A DNA stretch of 64,000 nucleotides, from assembly GCA_965662365.1 (NCBI GenBank), contig CBFIHR010000012.1:1-64000 (forward strand), given 5' to 3'. Position numbers and translations under genes: made by a program. How positions within the stretch are numbered: position 1 is the stretch's first letter; each line of letters starts with the position of its first letter. Positions 26,192 through 36,666 of the stretch are shown here, piece by piece. Under the pieces are notes generated by a model. The model was not told the origin of the DNA, ran no database searches, and saw nothing but the letters and a program-made list of their open reading frames with translations. Source of the DNA: CAWVWD01 sp965662365 (GTDB taxonomy: Bacteria > Bacteroidota > Bacteroidia > Chitinophagales > Saprospiraceae).

Positions 26192-26641
26192 CTAAAAGCC
26201 GTCGTCTTCGTATTCGACTACTTCTTTTTTCAGAACATTTCCTTTTGCATCCGTCGTTACTTGAAAGCTATCATCATCTGTACTCGCATCGACAATATAC
26301 ACTGATGAACCATCATTTTTATCTATTTTGACGATATACGTAATGTAATGTTCGCCCAAGGATTTTGTGATGCCATCCAAGATAATTGAAGGTAAATTCG
26401 CCTCCTCTAAAACAGTTGAGGTCTCTAACCATTTGCCTGTTTTATCAAATGTCGCCTCGAGGTACAACTCGCCTACCCAAAAGTTAGCGACATAATTGTC
26501 ACCTACCATCCAATCTACGTATTCTGTTGATGGATACTTTGCTTTTAACGCCTTTTCAACATTTGCTGGAACGTCAGAATCTTGTGCAGTTACTCCTAGC
26601 TGTAAGAATAAGATTGCAAAAATAAATACTACATTTTTCAT
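26192..26641 (-). CDS. Secreted PepSY-like domain protein
   Basis: A 149-residue protein with a signal peptide (MKNVVFIFAILFLQLGVTAQ). The mature part carries two PepSY-like units of the PF11396 type: PANVEKALKAKYPSTEYVDW followed by EATFDKTGKWLETSTVL, then a second strand-rich copy ending in FQVTTDAKGNVLKKE. Such proteins are common in the Bacteroidota periplasm; some relatives are annotated as peptidase or beta-lactamase inhibitors, but the role is unproven. The very acidic C-terminus (VVEYEDDGF) may be flexible. Confidence 0.8.
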   Translation of the reverse strand: MKNVVFIFAILFLQLGVTAQDSDVPANVEKALKAKYPSTEYVDWMVGDNYVANFWVGELYLEATFDKTGKWLETSTVLEEANLPSIILDGITKSLGEHYITYIVKIDKNDGSSVYIVDASTDDDSFQVTTDAKGNVLKKEVVEYEDDGF

Positions 26642-27068
26642 GTTTTTTTATCCGTCAAACGGATGCCTCTTAAATTTAAAAACGGTGATAAAATTTTGTT
26701 TTGAAAATCTAAATTGTAGCAATAATGTGCTTCTTTAAGCACGACTGAAATAAATAATATCCCCTAAGACGGATATTTTTGAAATAGGTTACGCTTTGAT
26801 TTAAAAAAATATCTATGATTTTAGTTAAAATTTTTGATAGAAAAAAGACGACTTTTATAATAATTATAACTAATTGGTTTTCAATTGATTAATCCTTGGT
26901 TATTTTTAATAATTTAGTACTAAAATTAGGATTTTTTTATCTTAAAAAACCTATTTCTACAAAAACTATTACCTTTGCAAAAGTTTTTAAAAAACGGTTA
27001 TCAATTGATTCGTTTTATGTTCACATAACATTTAAAGAATCAAACATTTAAACATTCAAATATTTAAG
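26642..27068. other. Gene-free AT-rich stretch upstream of fabI
   Basis: It contains an ATCCGT-CAA-ACGGAT hairpin just upstream of the PepSY-like gene (26649-26663). The decamer TCAATTGATT occurs twice, at 26881 and 27001, on either side of the fabI -7 box. The 15-mer at 27048-27062 is shared with the gldB 3' hairpin. No coding sequence is seen. Confidence 0.5.
26970..26977 (+). promoter_or_regulatory. fabI promoter, -7 box TACCTTTG
   Basis: An exact TAnnTTTG followed by C. It predicts a leader of about 85 bases. There is no clear -33 element. Confidence 0.6.
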
Positions 27069-27899
27069 ATGGGAAATAACTTATTAGCAGGAAAAAGAGG
27101 AATTATCTCGGGGGCATTAGACCCTAATTCAATCGCTTGGAAAGTAGCGGAAAGATGTGTAGAAGAAGGAGCAACAATCACCTTGACCAATGCTCCTGTA
27201 GCGATGCGTTTTGGAAAAATCAACGAATTAGGCGAAAAACTAAACGCTGAAATTATTCCTGCCGATGCAACAAATATGGACGATTTAAAAAATCTTTTTG
27301 AAAAGTCGATGGAAGTTTTGGGTGGAAAAGTCGATTTCGTTTTACATTCTATCGGTATGTCTATCAATGTACGTAAAGGTCGTGAATACACGAATCTAAA
27401 GCATGACTGGACCTTGAAATCATTAGATGTTTCGGCATTATCTTTTCACAAAATGTTGCAAACTGCTTATAAATTAGATGCGATCAATGACTGGGGTTCT
27501 GTTCTTGGATTATCTTATATGGCAGCACAACGTACATTTCCAGATTATAACGAAATGGCAGAAGCAAAAGCCATATTAGAATCAATCGCTCGTAGCTTCG
27601 GCTATCACTACGGCACTCGTAATAAAGTTCGTGTCAACACCATCTCTCAATCTCCAACGATGACAACAGCAGGAAGTGGTGTAAAAGGTTTTAACGACTT
27701 CTTTTCTTATGCTGAAAAAGTATCACCTTTAGGTAATGCAACAGCTGACGAATGTGCGGATTATTGCGTGATGATGTTCTCGGATTTGACTCGCAAAGTG
27801 ACAATGCAAAATCTTTTCCATGATGGAGGATTTGTTAATATGGGTATGTCTCCTGCATTGTTTGATTGGGTTGAGGAAATGAAAGCAGCAGAAGAATAG
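27069..27899 (+). CDS. fabI: Enoyl-[acyl-carrier-protein] reductase FabI
   Basis: A 276-residue short-chain dehydrogenase that carries out the last step of each fatty-acid elongation round, reducing enoyl-ACP with NADH. The GIISGALDPNSIAWKVAERC nucleotide-binding start is the FabI variant of the Rossmann loop. VLHSIGMSINVRKGREYTNL, then LSYMAAQRTFPDYNEMAEAK with the Tyr and Lys of the active site, follow. The C-terminus reads NLFHDGGFVNMGMSP. The length is slightly above the usual 260. This enzyme is the classical target of triclosan-type inhibitors. Confidence 0.95.
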   Translation: MGNNLLAGKRGIISGALDPNSIAWKVAERCVEEGATITLTNAPVAMRFGKINELGEKLNAEIIPADATNMDDLKNLFEKSMEVLGGKVDFVLHSIGMSINVRKGREYTNLKHDWTLKSLDVSALSFHKMLQTAYKLDAINDWGSVLGLSYMAAQRTFPDYNEMAEAKAILESIARSFGYHYGTRNKVRVNTISQSPTMTTAGSGVKGFNDFFSYAEKVSPLGNATADECADYCVMMFSDLTRKVTMQNLFHDGGFVNMGMSPALFDWVEEMKAAEE

Positions 27900-27986
27900 A
27901 CTTTGTGAAAAATAAGATAAACAATAAACGCTGTAGAAAATAAAATTCACTTTCTGAGCGAATAATCTTGTTGAATTGTAGATCTA

Positions 27987-28027
27987 AAAGGTCGAGCGTT
28001 GGTAGCGTTCGACCTTTCTATTTTTTA
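27987..28027 (+). terminator. Terminator of fabI, palindromic family C
   Basis: The stem AAAGGTCGAGCG/CGTTCGACCTTT (27987-27998 and 28006-28017) is followed by a T-rich tract. The same flanks with a different inner stem recur at 55708-55740. Confidence 0.75.
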
Positions 28028-28068
28028 CCATTGTCTCCTCCATAAAATAATGCAACCGATTGAAACTA

Positions 28069-28102
28069 AAAACGGGCAAATCCCGAAGGAAATGCCCGTT
28101 TT
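28069..28102 (-). terminator. Terminator of rpoC and the rpl-rpo operon
   Basis: A perfect 10-base stem AAAACGGGCA/TGCCCGTTTT, 24 bases beyond the rpoC stop on the minus strand, with T residues after it in the direction of transcription. Confidence 0.8.
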
Positions 28103-28125
28103 ATATTTTTAGCAATTAGGAATAA

Positions 28126-31100
28126 TTAAAATTCCGCTGCTCTTCTTCTATCTTCGTCAGTTAGTTCATAATACCCCATTTCTGACTTATCTCCTACTAA
28201 TAACTTCTGATACTTACGAATACCTGTTCCTGCCGGAATTGGCTTACCAACAATTACGTTCTCTTTCAAACCATATAAGTGATCTTGTTTAGCGGCAATT
28301 GCTGCTGAACTGATAACTTTTGTCGTTTCTTGGAACGATGCGGCTGAAATCCAAGATTTCGTACCTAAAGATGCTTTCGTAATACCTTGTAATACAGGCA
28401 TTGATGTTGATGGAATCGCATCACGGAACTTCACTAATTTTTTATCTTTACGACGTAATTGTGAATTTTCTTCCCGTAATTGACGAACACTTACCATCTG
28501 CCCTTCAACCAATGTTTTAGAATCACCTGAATCTGTTACGATTTTCTTATCGAAAATTCTATCATTTTCTTTCAAGAAATCATACTTTTCGACAGCTTCT
28601 TTTTCTAAGAATATTGTATCCCCTGCGTCCAAGATTTGAACACGACGCATCATCTGACGAACAATCACTTCGATGTGCTTATCGTTAATTACAACACCCT
28701 GTGTACGATATACTTCTTGAACACCGTTCACTAAGTATGCCTGTACAGCATAAGGTCCTTTAATATTTAAAATATCACGAGGAGCGGTTGCACCGTCTGA
28801 TAATTGTGTACCTGCACGAACAAAGTCACCTTCTTGTACCAAGATGTGTTTAGATAAACCAACTAAGTACTTACGGCGTAATTCGTCTTTTGATGTTACG
28901 ATAACTTCACGATTACCACGTTTGATTTTACCAAAGCTAATCACACCATCAATTTCAGAAACAACTGAAGGATTCGATGGATTACGTGCTTCAAATAACT
29001 CTGTTACACGAGGTAAACCACCCGTAATATCGGCAATTCCACCTAAACTACGAGGAATTTTCACCAATTGCTCTCCTGGTCGTACAGCTGCACCATCTTT
29101 TACAACGATGTGAGAACCTACTGGTAAGTTATATTTACGTAATACCTCTTCGTCTGTATTTTCGATGATAATTGTCGGAATTTTCTTCTTCTTCTTCGCT
29201 TCGATAATTACTTTCTCACGGAAACCTGTCGCATCATCGACCTCTTCACGATAAGTAACCCCTTCTTCAATCATCTCAAAACGAACAACCCCTTCAAATT
29301 CTGTAACGATGACAGCGTTATAAGGATCCCATTCACAGATTACCGTATCCTTCTCAATAACCTGATCATGTTTTACATATAATGTTGCACCATAAGGTAT
29401 ATGCTGTGTTGTATAAACTTTCTGAGGATTATTCGGATCAATCAAACGAACTTCCGCAGAACGTGCTAGTACGATATTAGTCGTTGAACCGTCTTCGTTC
29501 AAGCGTTGCGTTGTACGAATTTCTTCGAATTCTACCCTTGCTTTAAACTTAGATTTGATTTGAGACTCTTCCGCTGTACGAGAAGCCGTACCACCAACGT
29601 GGAATGTACGTAAAGTCAACTGTGTACCCGGCTCACCGATTGATTGTGCAGCAATAATACCAACGGCATCACCATGTTCTGATAAGCGACCTGTTGCCAA
29701 GTTTTTACCATAACACATTACACAAACACCACGCTCCGTTTCACAAGTTAATACCGAGCGAATATAGACAGACTCAATACCTGCATCTTCGATTCTCTGA
29801 GCAACTACACGAGTAATATAAGTATCTGCTTCTACAATTACCTCATCTGTTACAGGATCGATAACATCTTCTAAAGTATAACGACCGTAGATTCTATCCG
29901 ATAGCGGCTGAATTACTTTTTCGTTTTCTTTTAATGCCGTTACTTCAATCCCTCTTAATGTATGACAATCTTCTTCGATGATGACAACATCTTGAGATAC
30001 ATCTACCAAACGACGTGTTAAATACCCCGCATCAGCAGTTTTTAACGCCGTATCCGCAAGACCTTTACGAGCACCGTGTGTAGAGATAAAGTAATCTTGA
30101 ACAGATAAACCATCAACGAAATTCGATAAAATCGGATTCTCAATAATCGCTCCACCTGTATCACCTGATTTTCTCGGCTTAGCCATCAATCCACGTAATC
30201 CACAAAGCTGCTTAATCTGTTGTTTAGAACCACGAGCCCCCGAATCTAACATCATATATACCGAGTTAAACCCTTGCTTATGTTCTTTCATCTCGATCAT
30301 CAACTGCTCCGTAATCTTGTTATCGGCATAAGTCCACTGGTCAATTACCTGATTATAACGTTCGTTATTGGTAATTAATCCCATATCATAATTTTCGACT
30401 ACTTCATCGACCAAAGCTTGTGCTTCTGCAAGCGTTGACTTCTTGATAGAAGGCTCAATCAAATCCGGTAGGTTGAATGATAATCCACCTTTGAATGCCC
30501 ACATGAAACCAAGTTCCTTAGCATCATCTAATAACTTTGCCGTCTCTTCAACGTTAGCAATTTCAAGGATTCCACCAATTACACCACGTAGTTTTTTCTT
30601 TGTCAATAATTCATTAACAAAACCTACTTTTTCAGGAACAATTTGATTGAATAAAATACGTCCAACCGTTGTTTCTAATAAAGTTTTTTCTAACTCTCCT
30701 GTTTCAGGATTACGAACTTTTGTTCTCACCTTTACCCAAGCGTGTAATTCAACTTTCCCTTCATTCAAAGCAATCATTGCTTCTTCATCAGAGTAGAATA
30801 TTTTTCCTTCCCCTTTTACTTTACGTTCTGGCGTTGATTTTCTTCCTTTTGTAATGTAATATAATCCTAAGACCATATCCTGTGTCGGAAGTGTAATCGG
30901 CGTACCGTTTTGAGGGTTCAACATGTTATGTGCACCTAACATCAGTACTTGTGCCTCTAAAATAGCAGCATGACTTAATGGTAAGTGAACCGCCATTTGA
31001 TCACCATCAAAATCGGCGTTGAATGCTGTACACACTAACGGGTGTAACTGAATCGCTTTACCTTCAATCAATTTTGGCTGAAAAGCCTGAATTGATAAAC

Positions 31101-32433
31101 GGTGTAATGTTGGAGCTCGGTTTAACATGATCGGGTGACCTTTCAATACATTTTCAAGGATTTCCCAAATCACAGGATCTTTTCTATCAACCAATTTCTT
31201 GGCAGACTTAACCGTTTTTACAATACCTCTTTCGATTAATTTACGAATAATGAACGGCTTAAACAGCTCCGCTGCCATACCTTTTGGTAAACCACATTCA
31301 TGGATCTTCAAAGTTGGCCCTACAACGATGACCGAACGACCTGAATAATCCACACGCTTACCTAATAAGTTTTGACGGAAACGACCTTGCTTACCTTTCA
31401 GAATATCACTTAATGATTTTAATGCACGGCCACCTTCTGCTTTTACTGCATTTGATTTACGAGAGTTATCAAAAAGTGAATCGACTGCCTCTTGCAACAT
31501 TCGTTTTTCGTTTCTCAAAATCACCTCAGGAGCTTTAATCTCCAAAAGACGCTTCAAACGATTATTACGAATAATGACACGACGATATAAATCATTCAAA
31601 TCTGAACTTGCAAAACGACCACCATCTAACGGTACTAAAGGACGTAACTCTGGCGGAACAACCGGTAAGAATTGGATAATTGTCCATTCTGGTTTATTCT
31701 CCATACGAGTTTGTCCGTCGCGGAATGCTTCAACGACACGTAAACGCTTTAATGCTTCGTTTTTACGTTGTTGAGAAGTTTCCGTAGCTGCTTGATTACG
31801 TAAAGCGTAAGAAAGTTTATCTAATTCTAACCTTTCCAAAAGGTCACGGACAGCTTCTGCTCCCATTTTCGCAACAAACTTGTCAGGATGAGAATCCTCC
31901 ATCATGTGTTGCTCTTTTGGTAATTCGTCTAAGATTTCAAGATATTCCTCTTCCGTCAATAAGTCCATCTTCGCCAAACCATCTTTCTCCTTCACACCTG
32001 CGTTAATAACCACATAGCGTTCGTAGTAAATGATTGTTTCTAATTTCTTAGAAGACAAACCTAATAAGTAACCAATCTTATTTGGCAACGATTTAAAGAA
32101 CCAAATATGAACAACGGGAACGACCAATTTAATGTGTCCCATACGTTCACGACGAACTTTCTTTTCTGTTACTTCAACTCCACATCTATCACAAACGATT
32201 CCTTTATAACGAATACGTTTGTATTTTCCACAGTAACATTCGTAATCCTTTACAGGCCCGAAAATTCGCTCACAAAATAAACCGTCACGTTCTGGTTTGT
32301 AAGAACGATAGTTAATAGTTTCAGGTTTTAGAACCTCTCCGTAAGAACGTTCTAAAATATCATCTGGAGATGATAACGAAACTGAAATTGTAGAGAAATC
32401 ACTGTTGATTTTATGATTTTTCTTAAATGCCAT
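28126..32433 (-). CDS. rpoC: DNA-directed RNA polymerase subunit beta'
   Basis: A 1435-residue catalytic subunit of RNA polymerase. Near the N-terminus the zinc-binding CYCGKYKRIRYKGIVCDRCG motif is complete. The active-site NADFDGDQMAVH carries the three Asp that hold the catalytic magnesium. The second zinc site has CETERGVCVMC. Bridge-helix and trigger-loop regions (GLADTALKTADAGYLTRRLV and the later GEPGTQLTLRTFHVGG) are intact. It follows rpoB by 72 bases and closes the operon. Confidence 0.98.
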   Translation of the reverse strand: MAFKKNHKINSDFSTISVSLSSPDDILERSYGEVLKPETINYRSYKPERDGLFCERIFGPVKDYECYCGKYKRIRYKGIVCDRCGVEVTEKKVRRERMGHIKLVVPVVHIWFFKSLPNKIGYLLGLSSKKLETIIYYERYVVINAGVKEKDGLAKMDLLTEEEYLEILDELPKEQHMMEDSHPDKFVAKMGAEAVRDLLERLELDKLSYALRNQAATETSQQRKNEALKRLRVVEAFRDGQTRMENKPEWTIIQFLPVVPPELRPLVPLDGGRFASSDLNDLYRRVIIRNNRLKRLLEIKAPEVILRNEKRMLQEAVDSLFDNSRKSNAVKAEGGRALKSLSDILKGKQGRFRQNLLGKRVDYSGRSVIVVGPTLKIHECGLPKGMAAELFKPFIIRKLIERGIVKTVKSAKKLVDRKDPVIWEILENVLKGHPIMLNRAPTLHRLSIQAFQPKLIEGKAIQLHPLVCTAFNADFDGDQMAVHLPLSHAAILEAQVLMLGAHNMLNPQNGTPITLPTQDMVLGLYYITKGRKSTPERKVKGEGKIFYSDEEAMIALNEGKVELHAWVKVRTKVRNPETGELEKTLLETTVGRILFNQIVPEKVGFVNELLTKKKLRGVIGGILEIANVEETAKLLDDAKELGFMWAFKGGLSFNLPDLIEPSIKKSTLAEAQALVDEVVENYDMGLITNNERYNQVIDQWTYADNKITEQLMIEMKEHKQGFNSVYMMLDSGARGSKQQIKQLCGLRGLMAKPRKSGDTGGAIIENPILSNFVDGLSVQDYFISTHGARKGLADTALKTADAGYLTRRLVDVSQDVVIIEEDCHTLRGIEVTALKENEKVIQPLSDRIYGRYTLEDVIDPVTDEVIVEADTYITRVVAQRIEDAGIESVYIRSVLTCETERGVCVMCYGKNLATGRLSEHGDAVGIIAAQSIGEPGTQLTLRTFHVGGTASRTAEESQIKSKFKARVEFEEIRTTQRLNEDGSTTNIVLARSAEVRLIDPNNPQKVYTTQHIPYGATLYVKHDQVIEKDTVICEWDPYNAVIVTEFEGVVRFEMIEEGVTYREEVDDATGFREKVIIEAKKKKKIPTIIIENTDEEVLRKYNLPVGSHIVVKDGAAVRPGEQLVKIPRSLGGIADITGGLPRVTELFEARNPSNPSVVSEIDGVISFGKIKRGNREVIVTSKDELRRKYLVGLSKHILVQEGDFVRAGTQLSDGATAPRDILNIKGPYAVQAYLVNGVQEVYRTQGVVINDKHIEVIVRQMMRRVQILDAGDTIFLEKEAVEKYDFLKENDRIFDKKIVTDSGDSKTLVEGQMVSVRQLREENSQLRRKDKKLVKFRDAIPSTSMPVLQGITKASLGTKSWISAASFQETTKVISSAAIAAKQDHLYGLKENVIVGKPIPAGTGIRKYQKLLVGDKSEMGYYELTDEDRRRAAEF

Positions 32434-32505
32434 ATAAGAAAACTTTGAATGATGCGAAAAGCAAAAGCCTACACTTCGTAGACTTTTGCTCTATCATCAT
32501 ATTTT

Positions 32506-35500
32506 TTATTGAAATTTCAATTCTAATGCAAGACCACGTAACTCATGAACCAATACGTTAAATGACTCCGGAATTCCTGGAGTTGGCAAGTTATCACCTT
32601 TAACGATTGCTTCGTAAGCTTTTGCACGACCATTAATATCATCTGACTTGATTGTCAACATTTCACGAAGGATGTTTGATGCACCAAATGCCTCTAATGC
32701 CCAAACCTCCATCTCTCCAAGACGCTGACCACCAAACTGTGCTTTACCACCAAGCGGCTGTTGCGTAATCAATGAATAAGGCCCGATCGAACGTGCGTGC
32801 ATCTTATCATCAACCATGTGTGATAATTTCAACATATAGATAATACCAACCGTTGCGGTTTGGTGGAATCTATCTCCTGTTTCACCATCATACAAGTAAG
32901 TTTGACCATAAGATGGTAAACCTGCCTCCTCTATCTTGTCTTCGATTTCATAGGATTTTGCACCATCGAAAATAGGCGTTCCATATTTCTCACCTAATTT
33001 CTTACCGGCCCAACCTAATACCGTTTCAAAGATTTGCCCCAAGTTCATACGAGAAGGTACACCTAATGGATTTAATACAATATCCACTGGCGTTCCGTCT
33101 TCTAGAAACGGCATATCTTCATAACGAACGATTCTTGCTACAATACCTTTGTTACCGTGACGACCCGCTAATTTATCACCAACCTTCAGCTTACGCTTCT
33201 TAGCCATGTAAACTTTCGCTAACTTCAATACACCTGCTGGCAACTCATCACCAATACTAATATTGAATTTCTCACGCTTGTAACGTCCAATTTCTTCGTT
33301 CAACTTAATACTGAAATTGTGTAACAATCGCTTAATTAAGTCATTTGTATGTTCGTCGTTTGTCCAACCAGAATAATCAACAGTAGTGTAGTCTAATTCT
33401 TTCAATACATCTTGACCAAAACGGACTCCTTTAGGAATCAACATTTCGTTGTAAATACTTCTCACACCTTCTGAACCTTTATCTTTTAACAAAATCATCA
33501 ATTTGTCAATCAAGATTAGTTTCAGTTCGTTAACAGCTCCGTTATGTGCAGTATCTAACTTTTTGATCAGTTCTTTTTCCTTCGCTTTTTGAGCTTTATC
33601 TTTTTTCGCTCTTGCGAATAACTGCTTATTGATAATGATACCTCTTGTGGAAGGAGATGCTTTTAATGAAGCATCTTTTACGTCACCTGCTTTATCACCA
33701 AAGATAGCACGTAATAACTTCTCTTCAGGAGTAGGATCAGATTCACCTTTTGGTGTAATCTTACCAATAATGATATCTCCTTCCTTGATTCTTGCACCAA
33801 TTCTGATGATACCATTTTCATCTAAATCTTTAGTTGCTTCCTCGCTGACGTTAGGGATATCATTTGTTAACTCTTCCTCTCCCAATTTCGTATCACGTAC
33901 ATCTAATTCAAAATGCTGAATGTGTAACGATGTGAACACATCCTCACGTACAACTCTTTCAGATAATACAATCGCATCCTCAAAGTTATACCCTTTCCAA
34001 GGCATAAACGATACTAAGAGGTTTTGACCTAAAGCCAATTCTCCTTGTTGAGTCGCATAACCATCACAAAGGATCATTCCTTTTTCTACTCTATCACCTT
34101 TACGAACGATAGGTTTTAAGTTAATACAAGTTCCCTGATTCGTTCTACGGAATTTGATTAAATCATAAGCCTTACGATTATCTTCAAAAGATACTAATTG
34201 ATCTTCTGATGTTCTATCGTAACGAATCACAATTTGAGTAGAATCAACGTATTCAACAACACCTGTTCCTTCTGCATTAATCAACATACGAGAATCACGA
34301 GCGACTTGACCTTCCAAACCTGTTCCTACAATTGGAGAATCCGGTTTTAGTAAAGGTACAGCTTGACGCTGCATGTTTGATCCCATCAAGGCACGATTCG
34401 CATCATCATTCTCTAAGAAAGGAATCATCGAAGCGGAAACACCTACAATTTGGTTCGGTGCGACGTCCATAAACTCGATTTCCTCTGGCTGTAATACAGG
34501 GAAATCACCATGCTCACGACATTTCACTCTATCTGTTTCAAAAGCACCTTGCTCTGTAATCGGTGCATTCGCTTGAGCGATGATCGCCATATCCTCACCT
34601 TCTGCTGATAGATAAATCGGTTCTTCTTCTACGACAACACGTCCTTCGTCAACTCGACGATATGGTGTTTCTAAGAATCCCATTTTATTCACCTTTGCAT
34701 GTACACAAAGTGTCGAAATCAAACCAATATTCGGTCCTTCAGGAGTTTCAATTGTACATAAACGACCGTAGTGAGAATAGTGAACATCTCGAACCTCAAA
34801 ACCAGCACGCTCACGAGATAAACCTCCAGGTCCTAATGCTGAAATACGACGTTTGTGTGTAATCTCCGAAAGTGGATTCGTTTGGTCGGCAAATTGTGAT
34901 AACTGTGATGTACCGAAGAATGAATTAATTACAGAAGATAATGTTCTGGCATTAATCAAATCAATCGGTGTAAATACTTCGTTATCACGTACATTCATAC
35001 GCTCACGGATCGTTCTGGCCATACGAGCCAAACCAACACCAAACTGAGCATACAACTGTTCCCCAACTGTTCTTACACGACGATTACTTAAATGGTCAAT
35101 ATCATCAATTTCTGCTCTTTGATTCATTAAACGAACCAAATATTTCACTATTTCGATGATATCTTCTTTCGTTAAAACTAAAGTTTCACGAGGTGTATCC
35201 AAATTCAACTTACGGTTGATTTTGTAACGACCTACGTCACCTAAATTATAACGTTTGTCAGAGAAGAACAACTTGTCAATAATACCACGAGCTGTTTCTT
35301 CATCTGGTGGATCTGTTCCTCTTAACTGACGATATATATATTGTACCGCTTCAATTTCTGAACTTGAAGGGTCTTTTTGTAAAGTATTATAAATAATGGA
35401 GTAATCTTCATCAACATCTTCACGTTGCAAGATAATCGTCTCTACTCCAGTGTCTAAAATTAAGTCGATATGATCTTCATCAAGAACGGTATCACGTTCT

Positions 35501-36330
35501 AAGATGATTTCATTACGCTCAATAGTCACCACCTCACCGGTGTCCTCATCTACAAAATCCTCCGTCCAACTTCTTAATACACGAGCTGCTAACTTACGAC
35601 CTACAGAGGCTTCTAATGAATCTTCAGTTACCTGTAACTCATCCGCTAAGTTGAAAAGATCTAAAATTTGATGATCAGAATCATAACCGATTGCACGCAA
35701 CAATGTAGTGACAGGAAATTTTTTCTTACGATCAATATAAGCGTACATTACGGTGTTAATATCCGTAGCAAACTCCATCCAAGCCCCCTTGAAAGGAATG
35801 ACTCTCGCAGAATAAATTTTCGTACCATTCGGGTGGAAACTTTGACCAAAAAATACACCTGGTGAACGGTGCAACTGAGAAACGATAACTCGCTCCGCAC
35901 CATTTACTACAAACGTACCTTTCGGCGTCATGTAAGGTATGTTTCCTAAGAATACATCTTGTACAATCGTCTTGAAATCAACGTGTTCTTCATCATTACA
36001 CGATAACCTCAGTTTCGCTTTTAAAGGAACACTATAAGTCAATCCACGCTGCATACACTCTTCGATAGAGTACCTTGGTGGGTCAACGAAATAATCTAAA
36101 AACTCTAAAACGAAAATGTTTCGAGCATCGGTGATAGGGAAATTCTCCATAAATACTTTAAAGAGTCCTTCCTCTCCACGATTTTCTGGAGTCGTTTCTA
36201 ATTGAAAAAATTCCTGAAAGGATTGGATTTGGATCCCTAAAAAATCCGGATAAGCAGATAAATGCTTAATTTTTCCAAAGCTGATGCGTTTTTTGCTGCC
36301 GTCAGCAACAACATTGCTGTTTGATGCCAT
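32506..36330 (-). CDS. rpoB: DNA-directed RNA polymerase subunit beta
   Basis: A 1274-residue subunit that forms one jaw and much of the active-site cleft of RNA polymerase. The start MASNSNVVADGSKKRISFGK matches Bacteroidota RpoB. The rifampicin pocket reads SQLSQFADQTNPLSEITHKR and then RISALGPGGLSRER. The Asp, His and Ser where resistance mutations usually fall are the sensitive types, so I predict rifampicin sensitivity at this site. The C-terminus (MEVWALEAFGASNILREMLT) is the interface with beta'. The 336-base gap before it is described separately. Confidence 0.98.
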   Translation of the reverse strand: MASNSNVVADGSKKRISFGKIKHLSAYPDFLGIQIQSFQEFFQLETTPENRGEEGLFKVFMENFPITDARNIFVLEFLDYFVDPPRYSIEECMQRGLTYSVPLKAKLRLSCNDEEHVDFKTIVQDVFLGNIPYMTPKGTFVVNGAERVIVSQLHRSPGVFFGQSFHPNGTKIYSARVIPFKGAWMEFATDINTVMYAYIDRKKKFPVTTLLRAIGYDSDHQILDLFNLADELQVTEDSLEASVGRKLAARVLRSWTEDFVDEDTGEVVTIERNEIILERDTVLDEDHIDLILDTGVETIILQREDVDEDYSIIYNTLQKDPSSSEIEAVQYIYRQLRGTDPPDEETARGIIDKLFFSDKRYNLGDVGRYKINRKLNLDTPRETLVLTKEDIIEIVKYLVRLMNQRAEIDDIDHLSNRRVRTVGEQLYAQFGVGLARMARTIRERMNVRDNEVFTPIDLINARTLSSVINSFFGTSQLSQFADQTNPLSEITHKRRISALGPGGLSRERAGFEVRDVHYSHYGRLCTIETPEGPNIGLISTLCVHAKVNKMGFLETPYRRVDEGRVVVEEEPIYLSAEGEDMAIIAQANAPITEQGAFETDRVKCREHGDFPVLQPEEIEFMDVAPNQIVGVSASMIPFLENDDANRALMGSNMQRQAVPLLKPDSPIVGTGLEGQVARDSRMLINAEGTGVVEYVDSTQIVIRYDRTSEDQLVSFEDNRKAYDLIKFRRTNQGTCINLKPIVRKGDRVEKGMILCDGYATQQGELALGQNLLVSFMPWKGYNFEDAIVLSERVVREDVFTSLHIQHFELDVRDTKLGEEELTNDIPNVSEEATKDLDENGIIRIGARIKEGDIIIGKITPKGESDPTPEEKLLRAIFGDKAGDVKDASLKASPSTRGIIINKQLFARAKKDKAQKAKEKELIKKLDTAHNGAVNELKLILIDKLMILLKDKGSEGVRSIYNEMLIPKGVRFGQDVLKELDYTTVDYSGWTNDEHTNDLIKRLLHNFSIKLNEEIGRYKREKFNISIGDELPAGVLKLAKVYMAKKRKLKVGDKLAGRHGNKGIVARIVRYEDMPFLEDGTPVDIVLNPLGVPSRMNLGQIFETVLGWAGKKLGEKYGTPIFDGAKSYEIEDKIEEAGLPSYGQTYLYDGETGDRFHQTATVGIIYMLKLSHMVDDKMHARSIGPYSLITQQPLGGKAQFGGQRLGEMEVWALEAFGASNILREMLTIKSDDINGRAKAYEAIVKGDNLPTPGIPESFNVLVHELRGLALELKFQ

Positions 36331-36419
36331 GTATAAATATTTTTAAGCCGGAATTTTGAAGATAAGATATCAATGCCGTGAGTAACAAACTCTTCTTTTA
36401 ATTTGTTCGGCATATAAAA

Positions 36420-36427
36420 CAAACATA
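36420..36427 (-). promoter_or_regulatory. Candidate internal promoter for rpoBC, -7 box TATGTTTG
   Basis: On the minus strand TATGTTTG fits TAnnTTTG, about 90 bases before the rpoB ATG. There is no TTTG 19 bases upstream, so this is a weak call. Confidence 0.35.
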
Positions 36428-36478
36428 CATCAAAAACCAAATCTTAAATTTAATTTTATTGTATGCTTTAGACAGGTA

Positions 36479-36511
36479 TAGGCTTAGCCAAATATCGCTT
36501 GACTAAGCCTA
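36479..36511 (-). promoter_or_regulatory. Hairpin between rplL and rpoB (attenuator or processing site)
   Basis: A perfect 9-base stem TAGGCTTAG/CTAAGCCTA, extendable by GGT/ACC, with a 15-base loop. No T run follows on the minus strand, which favours partial attenuation or RNase cleavage over full termination. Confidence 0.55.
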
Positions 36512-36666
36512 CTAACCTATCTCTGTACTATGTAAATTGTAAAAATCAGCCTTTTACAAAGTATTTATTGTTAAATAAAAGAAGTTAAAATCAACTTGAA
36601 CGATAGTGTAAGTTTTGAACAAAGTATAAAACACCTTGACTCAAGAACTAGTTCACTAAAGAAAAA

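Larger units (their letters stand above)
36331..36666 (-). other. Intergenic stretch between rplL and rpoB
   Basis: There are 336 bases with no gene. It holds a hairpin (36479-36511), a candidate internal promoter box (36420-36427) and a perfect GAACTAGTTC palindrome (36646-36655). A gap here is expected, since many bacteria attenuate or process the transcript between these genes. Confidence 0.6.

Noticed and set aside
26649..26663. ATCCGTCAAACGGAT hairpin as a terminator
   Set aside because: It lies just upstream of a start codon and has only a 6-base stem, so it is at most a weak regulatory site.
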